Below are positions 9,399 through 18,092 of a DNA stretch of 64,000 nt, in pieces. Both the position numbers and the translations under genes were made by a program. The stretch spans positions 4,061,001 through 4,125,000 of the forward strand of contig NZ_CP030032.1 in NCBI RefSeq assembly GCF_003258315.1, in the 5' to 3' direction. Numbering within the stretch: position 1 is the stretch's first letter; each line of letters opens with the position of its first letter. Under the pieces are notes generated by a model. It saw only the letters and a program-made list of their open reading frames with translations. It made no database searches and had not been told where the DNA came from. Source of the stretch: Bradymonas sediminis (lineage in GTDB: Bacteria > Myxococcota_A > Bradymonadia > Bradymonadales > Bradymonadaceae).

Positions 9399-9400
9399 AG

Positions 9401-11191
9401 TCAGAAGGGGTAGGACTCCGCGCGAAGCACGGCTTCGGCGATCTGGCGCTCCAGCGCGATCTCATCGATGCACACCGGCAGGTCAAAACGCTCAACCGCG
9501 GCAGGGTCGGCGCCAAGATGGTTGAGCAGGCGCGCGGCGCGCTGCCGAATCGCCTGGGCCGACTGACTGATCTGCAGCCGCGTGACCGCCTGTTTGAGCG
9601 CGACCTCGCCGCCGGCGCCCTGCGCCAGAACCTGCTGCGCGCGCAACAGCGTCGAGTCGATCGCGAAGAGCGCGATGGTCATATCGGCCAGGTCGAGCAG
9701 AATCTCCTGCTGCTCCCGAAGATCGGCCATATGCTTTTGGATGGCCTGATTGAGCGTATAGAGCACCAGCTTCTGGGCCGCCTCGCTCAACCGCGCCTCA
9801 AGCGCCATTCGCTCGCCGCTGGCCTGCCCTGGGCCAAACGCGTCGCCCTTGGCGTCATCTTCTTGAAGCGTCGACAGCACCCACTCGATCATCTCAAAGA
9901 GGTTGAGCTGCCCCTTCATCGTGCGCTTGAGGATCATGCTGGGGATCAACATGCGGTTGATCTCATTGGTCCCCGCCGAGATCCGACTGGCCTGGGCGTC
10001 GCGGAAGATGCGCTCGACCTCGCAGTCGCGCTCATAGCCGCGGCTGCCGAAGATCTGCAGCGCCTGGGCGCTCAAAAAGACCGCCGCGTCGGCGCCAAAG
10101 ACTTTTATCATCGCGGCCTCAACCGCGAACTCATCGATCGCCCCGAGGGCATCGGCGCGGTAGCTATCCGCCTCGGCGTCGAGCAACTCCAGGCGCGCGT
10201 CCACCGCCCCGGCCACCCGGTAGCACATCGACTCAAGCGTCCAGGCGCGGGTCGCCATACGGGCAAGCTTCGAGCGAATCGCCCCGAACTCCGCGATCGG
10301 CTGGCCGAATTGGCGCCGCTGCTTGGCGTAGCTCGCCGCGAGCATCAACGCGCGCTTGCAGGTCCCAAGCGAGGTCGCGGCGGCTTCGACCCGCTCGAAA
10401 TTCAGCGTATTAAACGCGACCTTATGCCCCTTGGCCACCGCGCCAAACACATTGGCCGCCGGCACCGAGACGGCGTCGAACTCGACCGGAAAGACCGGCG
10501 CGGCCCGCAGCCCCATCGTCTCATTGGGCGCTCCCACCGTGACGCCGGGGCGGTCGCGCTCGACCAGAATCGCGCTGAATTTCGTGCCGTTTATCTGGCA
10601 GAAGACGATAAAGACATCGGCGATATCGGCGTTGGGGACCCAGGTCTTTGAGCCGCTCACCGCGTAGCTTCGGCCGTCGGCGGCTTCGCGCGCGACCGTC
10701 TTGGCGGCGAGGGCGTCTGAGCCGCTCTGCGCCTCGCTGATCGCGTAGGCGACCACCGCCCGGCCGCGCCCGATCTTCGGCAGCCAGGTCGCCTTTTGCT
10801 CGGCGCTGCCAAAGAAGAGCAGCGGCAAAATACCCGTGCTGATCTGGGCGCTGAAATTGGCCGCCCAGCCCGGATAATGCCCCAGGTTTTCGGCGATGCG
10901 CATGCACCCGCTCAGATCGGCGTCTGCCCCGCCAAAAGGGCGCGGCAGCGCGGCCGACAGCAGCCCAATCTCCCCCGATTTCTTCAGCGTCTCCTTCCGC
11001 GCGTCGAGGTCCTGTGCCTCCAACAACGCGGTCTTCCCAAAGATCTCCTCGCGCACAAACGCCTCGGCGAGCCGCGCGAATTCGCGCTGCGCGGCGCTGG
11101 CCGCCTCGGGCGTGCGAATCACCTCAACCCGCGGCTTTTGGGTCAAAAAACCGCAACCCTTCGGCCCCTGATTTGCGCGATTTTCGGGCAT
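9401..11191 (-). CDS. acyl-CoA dehydrogenase (FadE/VLCAD-like)
   Basis: A 596-residue flavin enzyme that introduces a trans-2 double bond in acyl-CoA, the first step of fatty acid beta-oxidation. Family blocks include AYAISEAQSGSDALA, GSKTWVPNADIADVF, RRQFGQPIAEFGAI and QIFGSRGYERDCEVERIFRDA. It carries an extra C-terminal domain of about 170 residues, as in very-long-chain dehydrogenases. The position of the usual catalytic Glu (YEGT in medium-chain enzymes) is SAGT here. A Glu is instead found in NTLNFERVEAA, where isovaleryl- and long-chain-type enzymes place the base. The acyl-CoA ligase at 24262 and plsB are in the same window but not adjacent. Confidence 0.92.
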   Translation of the reverse strand: MPENRANQGPKGCGFLTQKPRVEVIRTPEAASAAQREFARLAEAFVREEIFGKTALLEAQDLDARKETLKKSGEIGLLSAALPRPFGGADADLSGCMRIAENLGHYPGWAANFSAQISTGILPLLFFGSAEQKATWLPKIGRGRAVVAYAISEAQSGSDALAAKTVAREAADGRSYAVSGSKTWVPNADIADVFIVFCQINGTKFSAILVERDRPGVTVGAPNETMGLRAAPVFPVEFDAVSVPAANVFGAVAKGHKVAFNTLNFERVEAAATSLGTCKRALMLAASYAKQRRQFGQPIAEFGAIRSKLARMATRAWTLESMCYRVAGAVDARLELLDAEADSYRADALGAIDEFAVEAAMIKVFGADAAVFLSAQALQIFGSRGYERDCEVERIFRDAQASRISAGTNEINRMLIPSMILKRTMKGQLNLFEMIEWVLSTLQEDDAKGDAFGPGQASGERMALEARLSEAAQKLVLYTLNQAIQKHMADLREQQEILLDLADMTIALFAIDSTLLRAQQVLAQGAGGEVALKQAVTRLQISQSAQAIRQRAARLLNHLGADPAAVERFDLPVCIDEIALERQIAEAVLRAESYPF

Positions 11192-11320
11192 AATTGTTGC
11201 TCCTCGGGCTCTGCAATATCGGCGGATGACTCACTAATCACTTCTCTGCGATTTATATCATAATCCTCAGCGCGTCGAATACCTTTTGCCCTCAAAAACT
11301 CCCCGGACCCAAGAAAAACG

Positions 11321-11348
11321 AAAGCCCCCCAGATAACCGGGGGGCTTT
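11321..11348 (-). terminator. intrinsic terminator of 957-residue lipoprotein gene
   Basis: AAAGCCCCCC (11321-11330) pairs with GGGGGGCTTT (11339-11348). On the minus strand the stem is followed by CGTTTTTCTT. It lies 60 bases past the stop at 11409. Confidence 0.9.
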
Positions 11349-11408
11349 CGTCTTCGGTGTTGAACGCGCCGACTTTAGTTCGGCGCGCTCAATTTATATG
11401 CTTCCTCC

Positions 11409-14282
11409 TCAGTCACAGACGAGCTCGATGCCCAGGGAGTTAAACGTGCTATCAGTCGAGCAGTTATAGCCGACGGTGAGCACCCATTCTCCGGTGCCAA
11501 CTTGCCCGTGGAAGACGCTCAACGGGCCTCCGTGAGGGGTCAACGTGTCGGGATAACGGCCCACCAGGCTCTTCTGGGTCGAGCCGTCGGCTGCGCGATG
11601 CAGCTCAAGCTCGGTACCCTCCGGGCTGATCAGCGTGAGGTTCAACTCATCCTTCCACGCATCGGCGGCGACGCTATATTCGGGGGCGTTGCTGCTTCGC
11701 TTCACCTCCAGATAATAGGCGCCCTGAGGCGCGTTGGAGAGGACCAGATCATTGCTCATTACGCCGCCAGCGATGCGGTTGAGCGCGCCGTCCAGGAGCT
11801 GCCACGAAGCCGACGAGGTCGGGTTGGCGCCCAGGCGCTCCACGCTGAACGTGATGATCTGATCGAGGGGCTGATCGGCGGCCAACTCGAACATATAATA
11901 GTCGGTGTCATAGGAGTACGGGACATAGCCGAAGACGCTGGCGCCGCCCAGGAGCGCGTCGAGCTCGAAGCTCGTCGCCGCGGCCTCGGACTCGTTGGGC
12001 TCAACCTCAACAAGCCCCGTCTCGACGCGACCCGAGAGCCTATATTTCTTATCCGACACGCCACCCTGGCGGCTGGTCTCAAGATAATAGGTTTGTGATG
12101 CGACCAGGTCGCTCGCCAAGACGACGTATCCATCCTGCACAGCCTCTGGATAGGTCACGCTCACCTCGGCGTCACTGCTATCGCGCAGCACACTGGTATA
12201 GCGCTCAAAGCCGCTGATCTCCTGGTCGAGCTGGAAGACCAATACCTCATCATCGGCAAGATCTGCGTCCAAGTTGATGGCGAAGATATCCACGTCGCTG
12301 CTGATGCCGATCATGCCCTTATTCAGGTCAAGCGGCGTCGCGTTTGCGGCGGTGTCGTTCGGCTCCACCTCGTAATCCGGGGCGTCGGCGAAGGTGAAGT
12401 TCATCTCGTAAGACGGCACCTCATCGACGGCTTCGATCTGCAGCAACATCGTGCCCGCCGGGACGATTTCGTCCGAAACAACCTCAACACCGCTCGACCT
12501 GAACGAGGCGAGTTTGGCGTTGGAGGCATCGAGGAAATGCAGGTCCAGGTTCTCGCCGTTCGGGGTCGAAACCTCGCCCGAAATAGTCGCCGGCGTATCG
12601 AGCGACAGCAGGTAGAATTCGGAGCGCTTCGCCTCGAGCAGCTCGCTCGCCGATTCGCTGAGCGTCTCACCGACTTCGAACGCGCCCAGATCTTTGGGCG
12701 TCGCCGTGGTCACGGTCACCGTGGCCTCGGTGATATTCGACGAATAGAAGGAGCTGGAGTTATCCAGGTGAAGGATATAGGTCCCACCGGTTTCGCTATA
12801 CCAATAGCGATAGCTCGTCCCCGCTTGCTGCGACGCGCTATCGAGCACAATATCGCCGCTGGCGCCCCTCAGCGTGGTCTTAACCGTCTCGCCCTCGGCA
12901 TTGTTCTGGGCGATCTCGATGACCTGACCGGCGTTCACCGTGAAGACATATTGGAAGTCGCCGTAGCGCGGGATGTCCTGAGGCGTGGTGGTCGTGGCCT
13001 CATCGTCTCCCAAGACCCCGACATACTCGTAATTTTCGGCCCGCTGGCTGCTCAGCTCAAAGCTCGCGCCCGTGGTCTGCATCGACGCCCAATCGACCAC
13101 CGCGAAGAGCTCGCCGCTGGCCGGAATCACCGCGTCGATCGAACCCGCCACCGACAGCGGCGCCGCCGTGACCAACTCGGTTTCGCTATTCCACAGGGTC
13201 AAAATACCCTGCGCGCCCGGCTCACTGGCCTGAACGCGGATCGTCACCAGGTCGCCGGCGTCATAGCCAGTGATCGAATAATAGTGGTCGCTCAGCGAAC
13301 CATAGTCACCGATGAGGTGGTTGGCGTTGAGGTTAAACTCCGCTCGCACCGGCGTATCAATCTGGGTCAATGACCCGACATATCCCCAATCATCTGCCCT
13401 GACGGCGAAGTCAGAAAACTCACTCGAGAGCGGCAGCACCTCCAGGGTATAGGCACCGTCGGCCGGAACGACGACCTGGCGCGCCGAGCCGTGGCCCGCG
13501 ATCGCCGGGCTCGAGCGCAGATAACCGTTGGGGCCTTTGACCCGAAAGATAGGGCTGGGCATGCCGGTGGATTGCATCGAAAGCTCGAACCAATCGCCGG
13601 CCACAGCCTCGAAGGTGAAGACGTCGATATCCTGGTCCAGCTCGCCGTCCTCGTCGAGGTCTACGGGCGCGCCGATCGTCCCCTTAAAGATCGTTGCGTC
13701 ACCCAATCCTTTGAGCGTCAGCGCCTGAGCGGTGCCCCCAAAAGCCGGGTCATTATTCTCGACCTCGGTGACATCCGCCTTGCTCACCAAATCTTCGGCC
13801 GGGCTCACGCAGAATCCGTCGACGATGACGTCGCCGACGCTGCAAGAGAACCCGGGGAGGCAAAGCCCGCTGTCTTCATTAAAAACGGTGCCCTCATCGC
13901 AGACCTCGGAGGTCGGCACACAGCTATTGCTCGATCCGTCAAAGACGGTGCCAGGGGCGCATTCGCGGTCACCCGCCACGCAGACCCCAGAGTTCGGGTC
14001 GAGCGTCTCACCGGCCTCGCAGGCGTCGGGTGACACGACACAACGACCGTCTTCATCCGGCGTGGTCATGGGGCCACAGACCTCCGGGGCCGGCACACAG
14101 ACGCCGTTCTCGCTGACGGTCCCCGCGCCGCAGGTTGACCCATCTCCCCCGAGATCCGCGACGCACTCGCCGTCCTTCTCGGTCGTCCCATCCCCGCACT
14201 CAGGGCCTCCACAACCAACCAGCGACAGCGTGGACAAAGCCAACGCGCTCATCAAAAAAATGAGTCGAAACTGCGTCTTCAT
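11409..14282 (-). CDS. large Cys-rich PPC-domain lipoprotein, truncated P-domain
   Basis: A 957-residue secreted lipoprotein (lipobox SLVGCGG). Residues about 25-165 hold short Cys pairs of the form CGxGTxxxxGxCV. Residues about 170-850 contain several beta-sandwich modules that look like bacterial pre-peptidase C-terminal (PPC) domains, recognised by EVENNDPxxG/EVEPNDTAANA-type starts and Dxxx(V/I)DxF(T/A) blocks. The last 80 residues resemble the second half of a proprotein convertase P-domain (LTLISPEGTELELHR, GEWVLTVGYNC). Compared with its neighbour at 14751, about 76 residues including a CGNGVLEPGE Cys-rich repeat and the first half of the P-domain are missing. No protease domain is seen. 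Role unknown, probably surface adhesion or scaffolding. Confidence 0.8.
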   Translation of the reverse strand: MKTQFRLIFLMSALALSTLSLVGCGGPECGDGTTEKDGECVADLGGDGSTCGAGTVSENGVCVPAPEVCGPMTTPDEDGRCVVSPDACEAGETLDPNSGVCVAGDRECAPGTVFDGSSNSCVPTSEVCDEGTVFNEDSGLCLPGFSCSVGDVIVDGFCVSPAEDLVSKADVTEVENNDPAFGGTAQALTLKGLGDATIFKGTIGAPVDLDEDGELDQDIDVFTFEAVAGDWFELSMQSTGMPSPIFRVKGPNGYLRSSPAIAGHGSARQVVVPADGAYTLEVLPLSSEFSDFAVRADDWGYVGSLTQIDTPVRAEFNLNANHLIGDYGSLSDHYYSITGYDAGDLVTIRVQASEPGAQGILTLWNSETELVTAAPLSVAGSIDAVIPASGELFAVVDWASMQTTGASFELSSQRAENYEYVGVLGDDEATTTTPQDIPRYGDFQYVFTVNAGQVIEIAQNNAEGETVKTTLRGASGDIVLDSASQQAGTSYRYWYSETGGTYILHLDNSSSFYSSNITEATVTVTTATPKDLGAFEVGETLSESASELLEAKRSEFYLLSLDTPATISGEVSTPNGENLDLHFLDASNAKLASFRSSGVEVVSDEIVPAGTMLLQIEAVDEVPSYEMNFTFADAPDYEVEPNDTAANATPLDLNKGMIGISSDVDIFAINLDADLADDEVLVFQLDQEISGFERYTSVLRDSSDAEVSVTYPEAVQDGYVVLASDLVASQTYYLETSRQGGVSDKKYRLSGRVETGLVEVEPNESEAAATSFELDALLGGASVFGYVPYSYDTDYYMFELAADQPLDQIITFSVERLGANPTSSASWQLLDGALNRIAGGVMSNDLVLSNAPQGAYYLEVKRSSNAPEYSVAADAWKDELNLTLISPEGTELELHRAADGSTQKSLVGRYPDTLTPHGGPLSVFHGQVGTGEWVLTVGYNCSTDSTFNSLGIELVCD

Positions 14283-14663
14283 CAGACTTCCTTGTTCTAG
14301 TGATTATTAATTTCTGCGCGCGCAGACAAATCAGCGTGTGAACACTGCACACACGCACACTTCCCGACGCCTCCGTTCGGAGCGCGGGCCTGGTTAGGAG
14401 ACTGAAATTTCAGGGATTTTCAAACGATAAAAGGACAATATCTCGGCGAAGGCAGCCGAAATGGCTGGAGACCCGAAGATATGGCCCAATGAAACCGGAC
14501 GACGCTGAAAGCGAGCGCAAACATGCTCGGAGGAAAACTCCTCGCGCTTAGAAGTCGCCGGGCGTCGCGGATATTCTCGACACAATGAAATTCGAGAAGT
14601 TTTCGCTTCGTCGATTCACCGATCGACCTGCGGCGGCGGGGTTAAGCTAAGATTCCCAGAAAT
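14283..14663. other. intergenic region between the two PPC lipoprotein genes
   Basis: I see no convincing gene in this stretch. A 63-codon minus-strand frame at 14394-14585 has no signal or family features and is probably chance. The stretch just upstream of 14282 should carry the promoter of the 957-residue lipoprotein gene, but I could not fix the boxes. Confidence 0.4.
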
Positions 14664-14695
14664 ACCAAAGCCCCCGATTTCTCGGGGGCTTTGGT
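14664..14695 (-). terminator. intrinsic terminator of 1044-residue lipoprotein gene
   Basis: ACCAAAGCCCCCGA (14664-14677) pairs perfectly with TCGGGGGCTTTGGT (14682-14695) across a TTTC loop. The T-run after it on the minus strand is short (TATTTCT). Confidence 0.8.
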
Positions 14696-14750
14696 GCTCC
14701 GGCTGAGCCTATCGGCGCGAGACCGGCGGGCTCAGGTTAGGCGTTCGGGC

Positions 14751-17700
14751 TCAGTCGCACGTGATATAAACGCTGAATGAGTTGAACATGCCGGCAATAC
14801 CACCGGCGGTATCAGCGGCATATAATTGCCACTCGCCGTTGGCGTCCTCACCGACGAAATCGGCCAGAGTACCCGGCCCTTCAACGGTCAGATCCGCCGG
14901 GTAATTACCCACCAGATCACTGGCGCTGCCACCGGAGCCGTCATGCAGACGCACGGTCGTTCCCTGCGGGCTGATCAGATCAACCACCAGGTCTCCACGC
15001 CAGCCATGGGTAATGTTGACGTCGACGCTAACCTCGGAAATGGGGTCAACGCAGCCGGCGATGGTCGCCTTGGCGACGTGACCGGCCGAGTCATTATCAG
15101 CGATGACTCCCGAGGTCGTGTCGCTTGCGGAGACGAAGCCGGGCTCCCACTCACAGGTGTTCGTGCAGCGCGGCGCGCCGTCGCACATCTCGCCGGGCTC
15201 CAACACTCCGTTGCCGCACACGCTCACGGTTTCTTCGGCCACGATCTGATAGACCAGGCTATTATAGCTGGTGCTATTGCTTCGCGTCAGCTCCAGATAG
15301 TAGGTGCCCTGAGTCAGGCCACTAACCATCAGTTGGCCGTCGATACCGGCCGCCGCCACTTCAGCCAGCGAGCTGTCGAGCAGTCGCCACGAGGCAGCAA
15401 AAGTCGGGTTGGTTCCCAGACGCGAGATGCTGAACTTAAGCATCTCGTCGCTCGCCTGGTCAGCGGCGAGGTCGAAGGTGAAATAATCGACATCGGTATC
15501 CGACGGCAGCATTCCGAAGGCTCCAGCGCCACCGATAAGCGCGGTCAAATCGACGCTAGTGGCCTCGGTGTCGGTTTCGTTCGGCTCGACCTCGAGCACG
15601 CCGGTCTCGACGCTGGGGGTGATCGTATAACCTTTGCTCGGGTTGCTATACGACGCGTAGTCGCGCACGATTTCGAGATAATAGGTCTCCGATGCCAGCA
15701 GATTCGCGGCCATCGAGACGCAGCCTTCTTCGACCCCTTCGGGGTGATTGATGCCCAGCGGGTTGCCGCTGCTGTCTCGGATGGTGCAGATATACTCGTC
15801 GGTGCCGGAGCTATCCTGCTCGAGCTTGAGGATCAACACCTCATCCGCGCCCATATCGGCGGCGGGGCTGAACGAGAACACGTCGACATCGTCCGAGTCG
15901 CTACTCACGCCGACCATCGCCTTGCTCAGGTCGAACGCAGTCGCCGTCGCGATGGTTTCGTTGGGCTCAACCTCGATGGAAGGGGCCTCTGCGAACGCCA
16001 GGTTGACATCGTACGAGGAAATAAGCTCCGAGGCGCTGACCTGAAGCAGCATCGTCCCCGCCGCCACCAGTGTGCCGGTGATGGTCTCAGCGCCCGTGGT
16101 AACGAACGAGTTCACCTGCTCGCCGGCCGCGTCAAGGATATAGACGTCGACATCTTCGTCGTTGGGGGTCGTCACGTCACCGGTCAGCGTGACATTCTCG
16201 TTGAGCGTCAGAATGTGGAAATCGGAGCGACCGTCCTGAAGCTCGTCGGTGACCGACGCGCTGACCGTGTCGCCCACACCGGCTGCGCCCAGATCATTCG
16301 GGGTCAGGGTGTTGATGGTGACCTTGGCATCGGTAAGCGGGCTGGAGCTGAACCCGGAATTGTCGAGCTCGAGGATGAACGTGCCGCCGGTCTCGGTATA
16401 GTGATAGCGGTAGCGCGTCAGGCTCGTATAGGCCTCATTGATATAAACGTTGCCGCTGACATCCCGCAGGGAGATGTCGACGGCGTCGCCTTCGACGTTG
16501 AAGTGCGAGATCTCGATGACCTGACCGGCGCTCACGCTAAAGGTGTAGCTCTGCACCGCCGCGCTGCCGATGGTCGTGGGGGTCGAGCTGGCGGACCCGT
16601 CATTCTCGATGGTGCCGATGGCCTCGAAATTATCGGCCCGCTCACTGCTGATCTCGAAGGTCGCGTCGGTGCGCAGCGCGAAGGACCAATCGACCGCGAT
16701 GAGCAACTCACCGCTGGGCGGGATGACCATCTCGAACGTATCACCCGCCTCAAACTCGACATTGCCGGCGAAATCGGTGGCGCTATTCCACATGCTGAAG
16801 ACGCCGTCGGCGCCATCTTCGCTCGACTCAATCGTCACCGTGACCAGGTCGCCGGCGTCATAGCCGGTCACCGAATAATAGTGGTCGCTCAGCGAGCCAA
16901 AGTCGCCGGTCAAGGTGTCGGCGTTGAGGTTGAACGCGCTCGGAGCGGGCGTGTCGATCTGCTTAAGCGAGCCGACATAGCCCCACTCGTCGCCACCGGC
17001 CGGGAAGTCGGTATAGAATACCGACAAGGGCAGGACGGTGATCGAATAGGTGCCGTCGGCCGGCAGCAGGAGCTGGCGCGCCGAACCCGGTCCAGCGATC
17101 GCCGGGCTGACCCGGAAATATCCATTGGGGCCTTCGACGAAGAAGACGGGGCTGACGGCGCCGGTGGATTGAACCGAGAGCTCAAACCAATCGCCAGCCG
17201 ACGCCTCAAACGTGTAGACGTCGACGTCCTGGTCCAACTCGCCATCCTCGTCGAGATCTTCGGGGGCGCCGATCGTGCCGGTGAATACGGTCGCCGAGCC
17301 GGGGCCTTTGAGCGTCAACGCCTGGGCGGTGCCGCCGAGGGCCGGGTCGTTATTCTCAGCTTCGGTGAGATCCGCGCTGGCGGCCAATTCTTCGGCCGGG
17401 CTGGCGCACACACCGTCAACGATCACGTCGCCGACGCTGCAGGCATAGCCGGGCAGGCAAAGGCCACTGGCGTCGTCAAAAACGGTGCCTTCGTCGCAGA
17501 CATCGGCGGTCGGAACACAGGTGCCCGTGTTTCCGTCAATCGCCGTGCCCTCGCCGCATTCCGCGGTGCCGGCGACGCAATTGCCCGTGTTGGGGTCCAG
17601 CGTTGCGCCGTCTTCACAGGCGTCCGGCGCGATCACGCAGCGGCCCTGGTCGTCTTCGGTGGTCTTGGGGCCGCAGGAGACCGTCTCGGAAGGAACGCAT

Positions 17701-17885
17701 GCGCCGTTCTCCTCAACCGTGCCCGCGCCACAGGTGATGCCACCTTCGCCGCCTGCTTCGGCAACACATTTGCCATCTTTCTCCGTCGTGCCGTCCCCGC
17801 ATTCGGGTCCGCCGCAACCGACGGCGGGCAACGAGGCCAGCGCCAACGCGCCCATCAACAATACAAGTCGTAACTGTGCTTTCAT
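14751..17885 (-). CDS. large Cys-rich PPC/P-domain lipoprotein
   Basis: A 1044-residue paralogue of the gene at 11409. It starts with a lipoprotein signal peptide (lipobox PAVGCGG). Cys-rich CGxGTxxxNGxCV repeats follow to about residue 165. Then come several PPC-like sandwiches (EAENNDPALGG, EVEPNETIATA, EVEPNETDTEA starts). A myxobacterial-type Cys-rich repeat (VCGNGVLEPGEMCDG) and a complete C-terminal P-domain (VNITHGWRGDLVVDLISPQGTTVRLHDG to the end) close the protein. P-domains usually follow subtilisin domains in secreted proteases, but no catalytic domain is present. It is likely a surface or secreted binding protein. A long open frame on the opposite strand is a shadow of the codon bias. 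Confidence 0.82.
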   Translation of the reverse strand: MKAQLRLVLLMGALALASLPAVGCGGPECGDGTTEKDGKCVAEAGGEGGITCGAGTVEENGACVPSETVSCGPKTTEDDQGRCVIAPDACEDGATLDPNTGNCVAGTAECGEGTAIDGNTGTCVPTADVCDEGTVFDDASGLCLPGYACSVGDVIVDGVCASPAEELAASADLTEAENNDPALGGTAQALTLKGPGSATVFTGTIGAPEDLDEDGELDQDVDVYTFEASAGDWFELSVQSTGAVSPVFFVEGPNGYFRVSPAIAGPGSARQLLLPADGTYSITVLPLSVFYTDFPAGGDEWGYVGSLKQIDTPAPSAFNLNADTLTGDFGSLSDHYYSVTGYDAGDLVTVTIESSEDGADGVFSMWNSATDFAGNVEFEAGDTFEMVIPPSGELLIAVDWSFALRTDATFEISSERADNFEAIGTIENDGSASSTPTTIGSAAVQSYTFSVSAGQVIEISHFNVEGDAVDISLRDVSGNVYINEAYTSLTRYRYHYTETGGTFILELDNSGFSSSPLTDAKVTINTLTPNDLGAAGVGDTVSASVTDELQDGRSDFHILTLNENVTLTGDVTTPNDEDVDVYILDAAGEQVNSFVTTGAETITGTLVAAGTMLLQVSASELISSYDVNLAFAEAPSIEVEPNETIATATAFDLSKAMVGVSSDSDDVDVFSFSPAADMGADEVLILKLEQDSSGTDEYICTIRDSSGNPLGINHPEGVEEGCVSMAANLLASETYYLEIVRDYASYSNPSKGYTITPSVETGVLEVEPNETDTEATSVDLTALIGGAGAFGMLPSDTDVDYFTFDLAADQASDEMLKFSISRLGTNPTFAASWRLLDSSLAEVAAAGIDGQLMVSGLTQGTYYLELTRSNSTSYNSLVYQIVAEETVSVCGNGVLEPGEMCDGAPRCTNTCEWEPGFVSASDTTSGVIADNDSAGHVAKATIAGCVDPISEVSVDVNITHGWRGDLVVDLISPQGTTVRLHDGSGGSASDLVGNYPADLTVEGPGTLADFVGEDANGEWQLYAADTAGGIAGMFNSFSVYITCD

Positions 17886-18022
17886 CAGACTTCCTTGCTT
17901 ATAAAGTAACTGAACTTCTGCAACTGCTTATTATTCGACGAGCGAATACTACACGTACATCGCCCTCGTTTCCAACCCTGTTGCCCCCCAATCAATTGAA
18001 AAAGCACATCTTTTCACACAAA

Positions 18023-18059
18023 AGCGCCCCACAACCCTAATATTTGAGTCGTGAGGCGC
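18023..18059 (-). terminator. probable terminator downstream of plsB
   Basis: GCGCCCCAC and GTGAGGCGC pair with one wobble across an AT-rich loop. On the minus strand the stem is followed by TTTTGTG. It lies about 35 bases after the plsB stop. Confidence 0.65.
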
Positions 18060-18092
18060 GAACACAATGAAATAAGCAGCGAATGGGCGCGC

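Noticed and set aside
9518..10651. 377-codon plus-strand frame opposite the acyl-CoA dehydrogenase
   Set aside because: Arg/Leu-rich shadow. The dehydrogenase motifs are on the minus strand.
14394..14585. 63-codon minus-strand frame between the PPC lipoprotein genes
   Set aside because: No ribosome-binding site, signal or family features.
14826..17873. 1015-codon open frame on the plus strand opposite the PPC lipoprotein
   Set aside because: Shadow of codon bias. The minus strand has a lipoprotein signal and recognisable domains.
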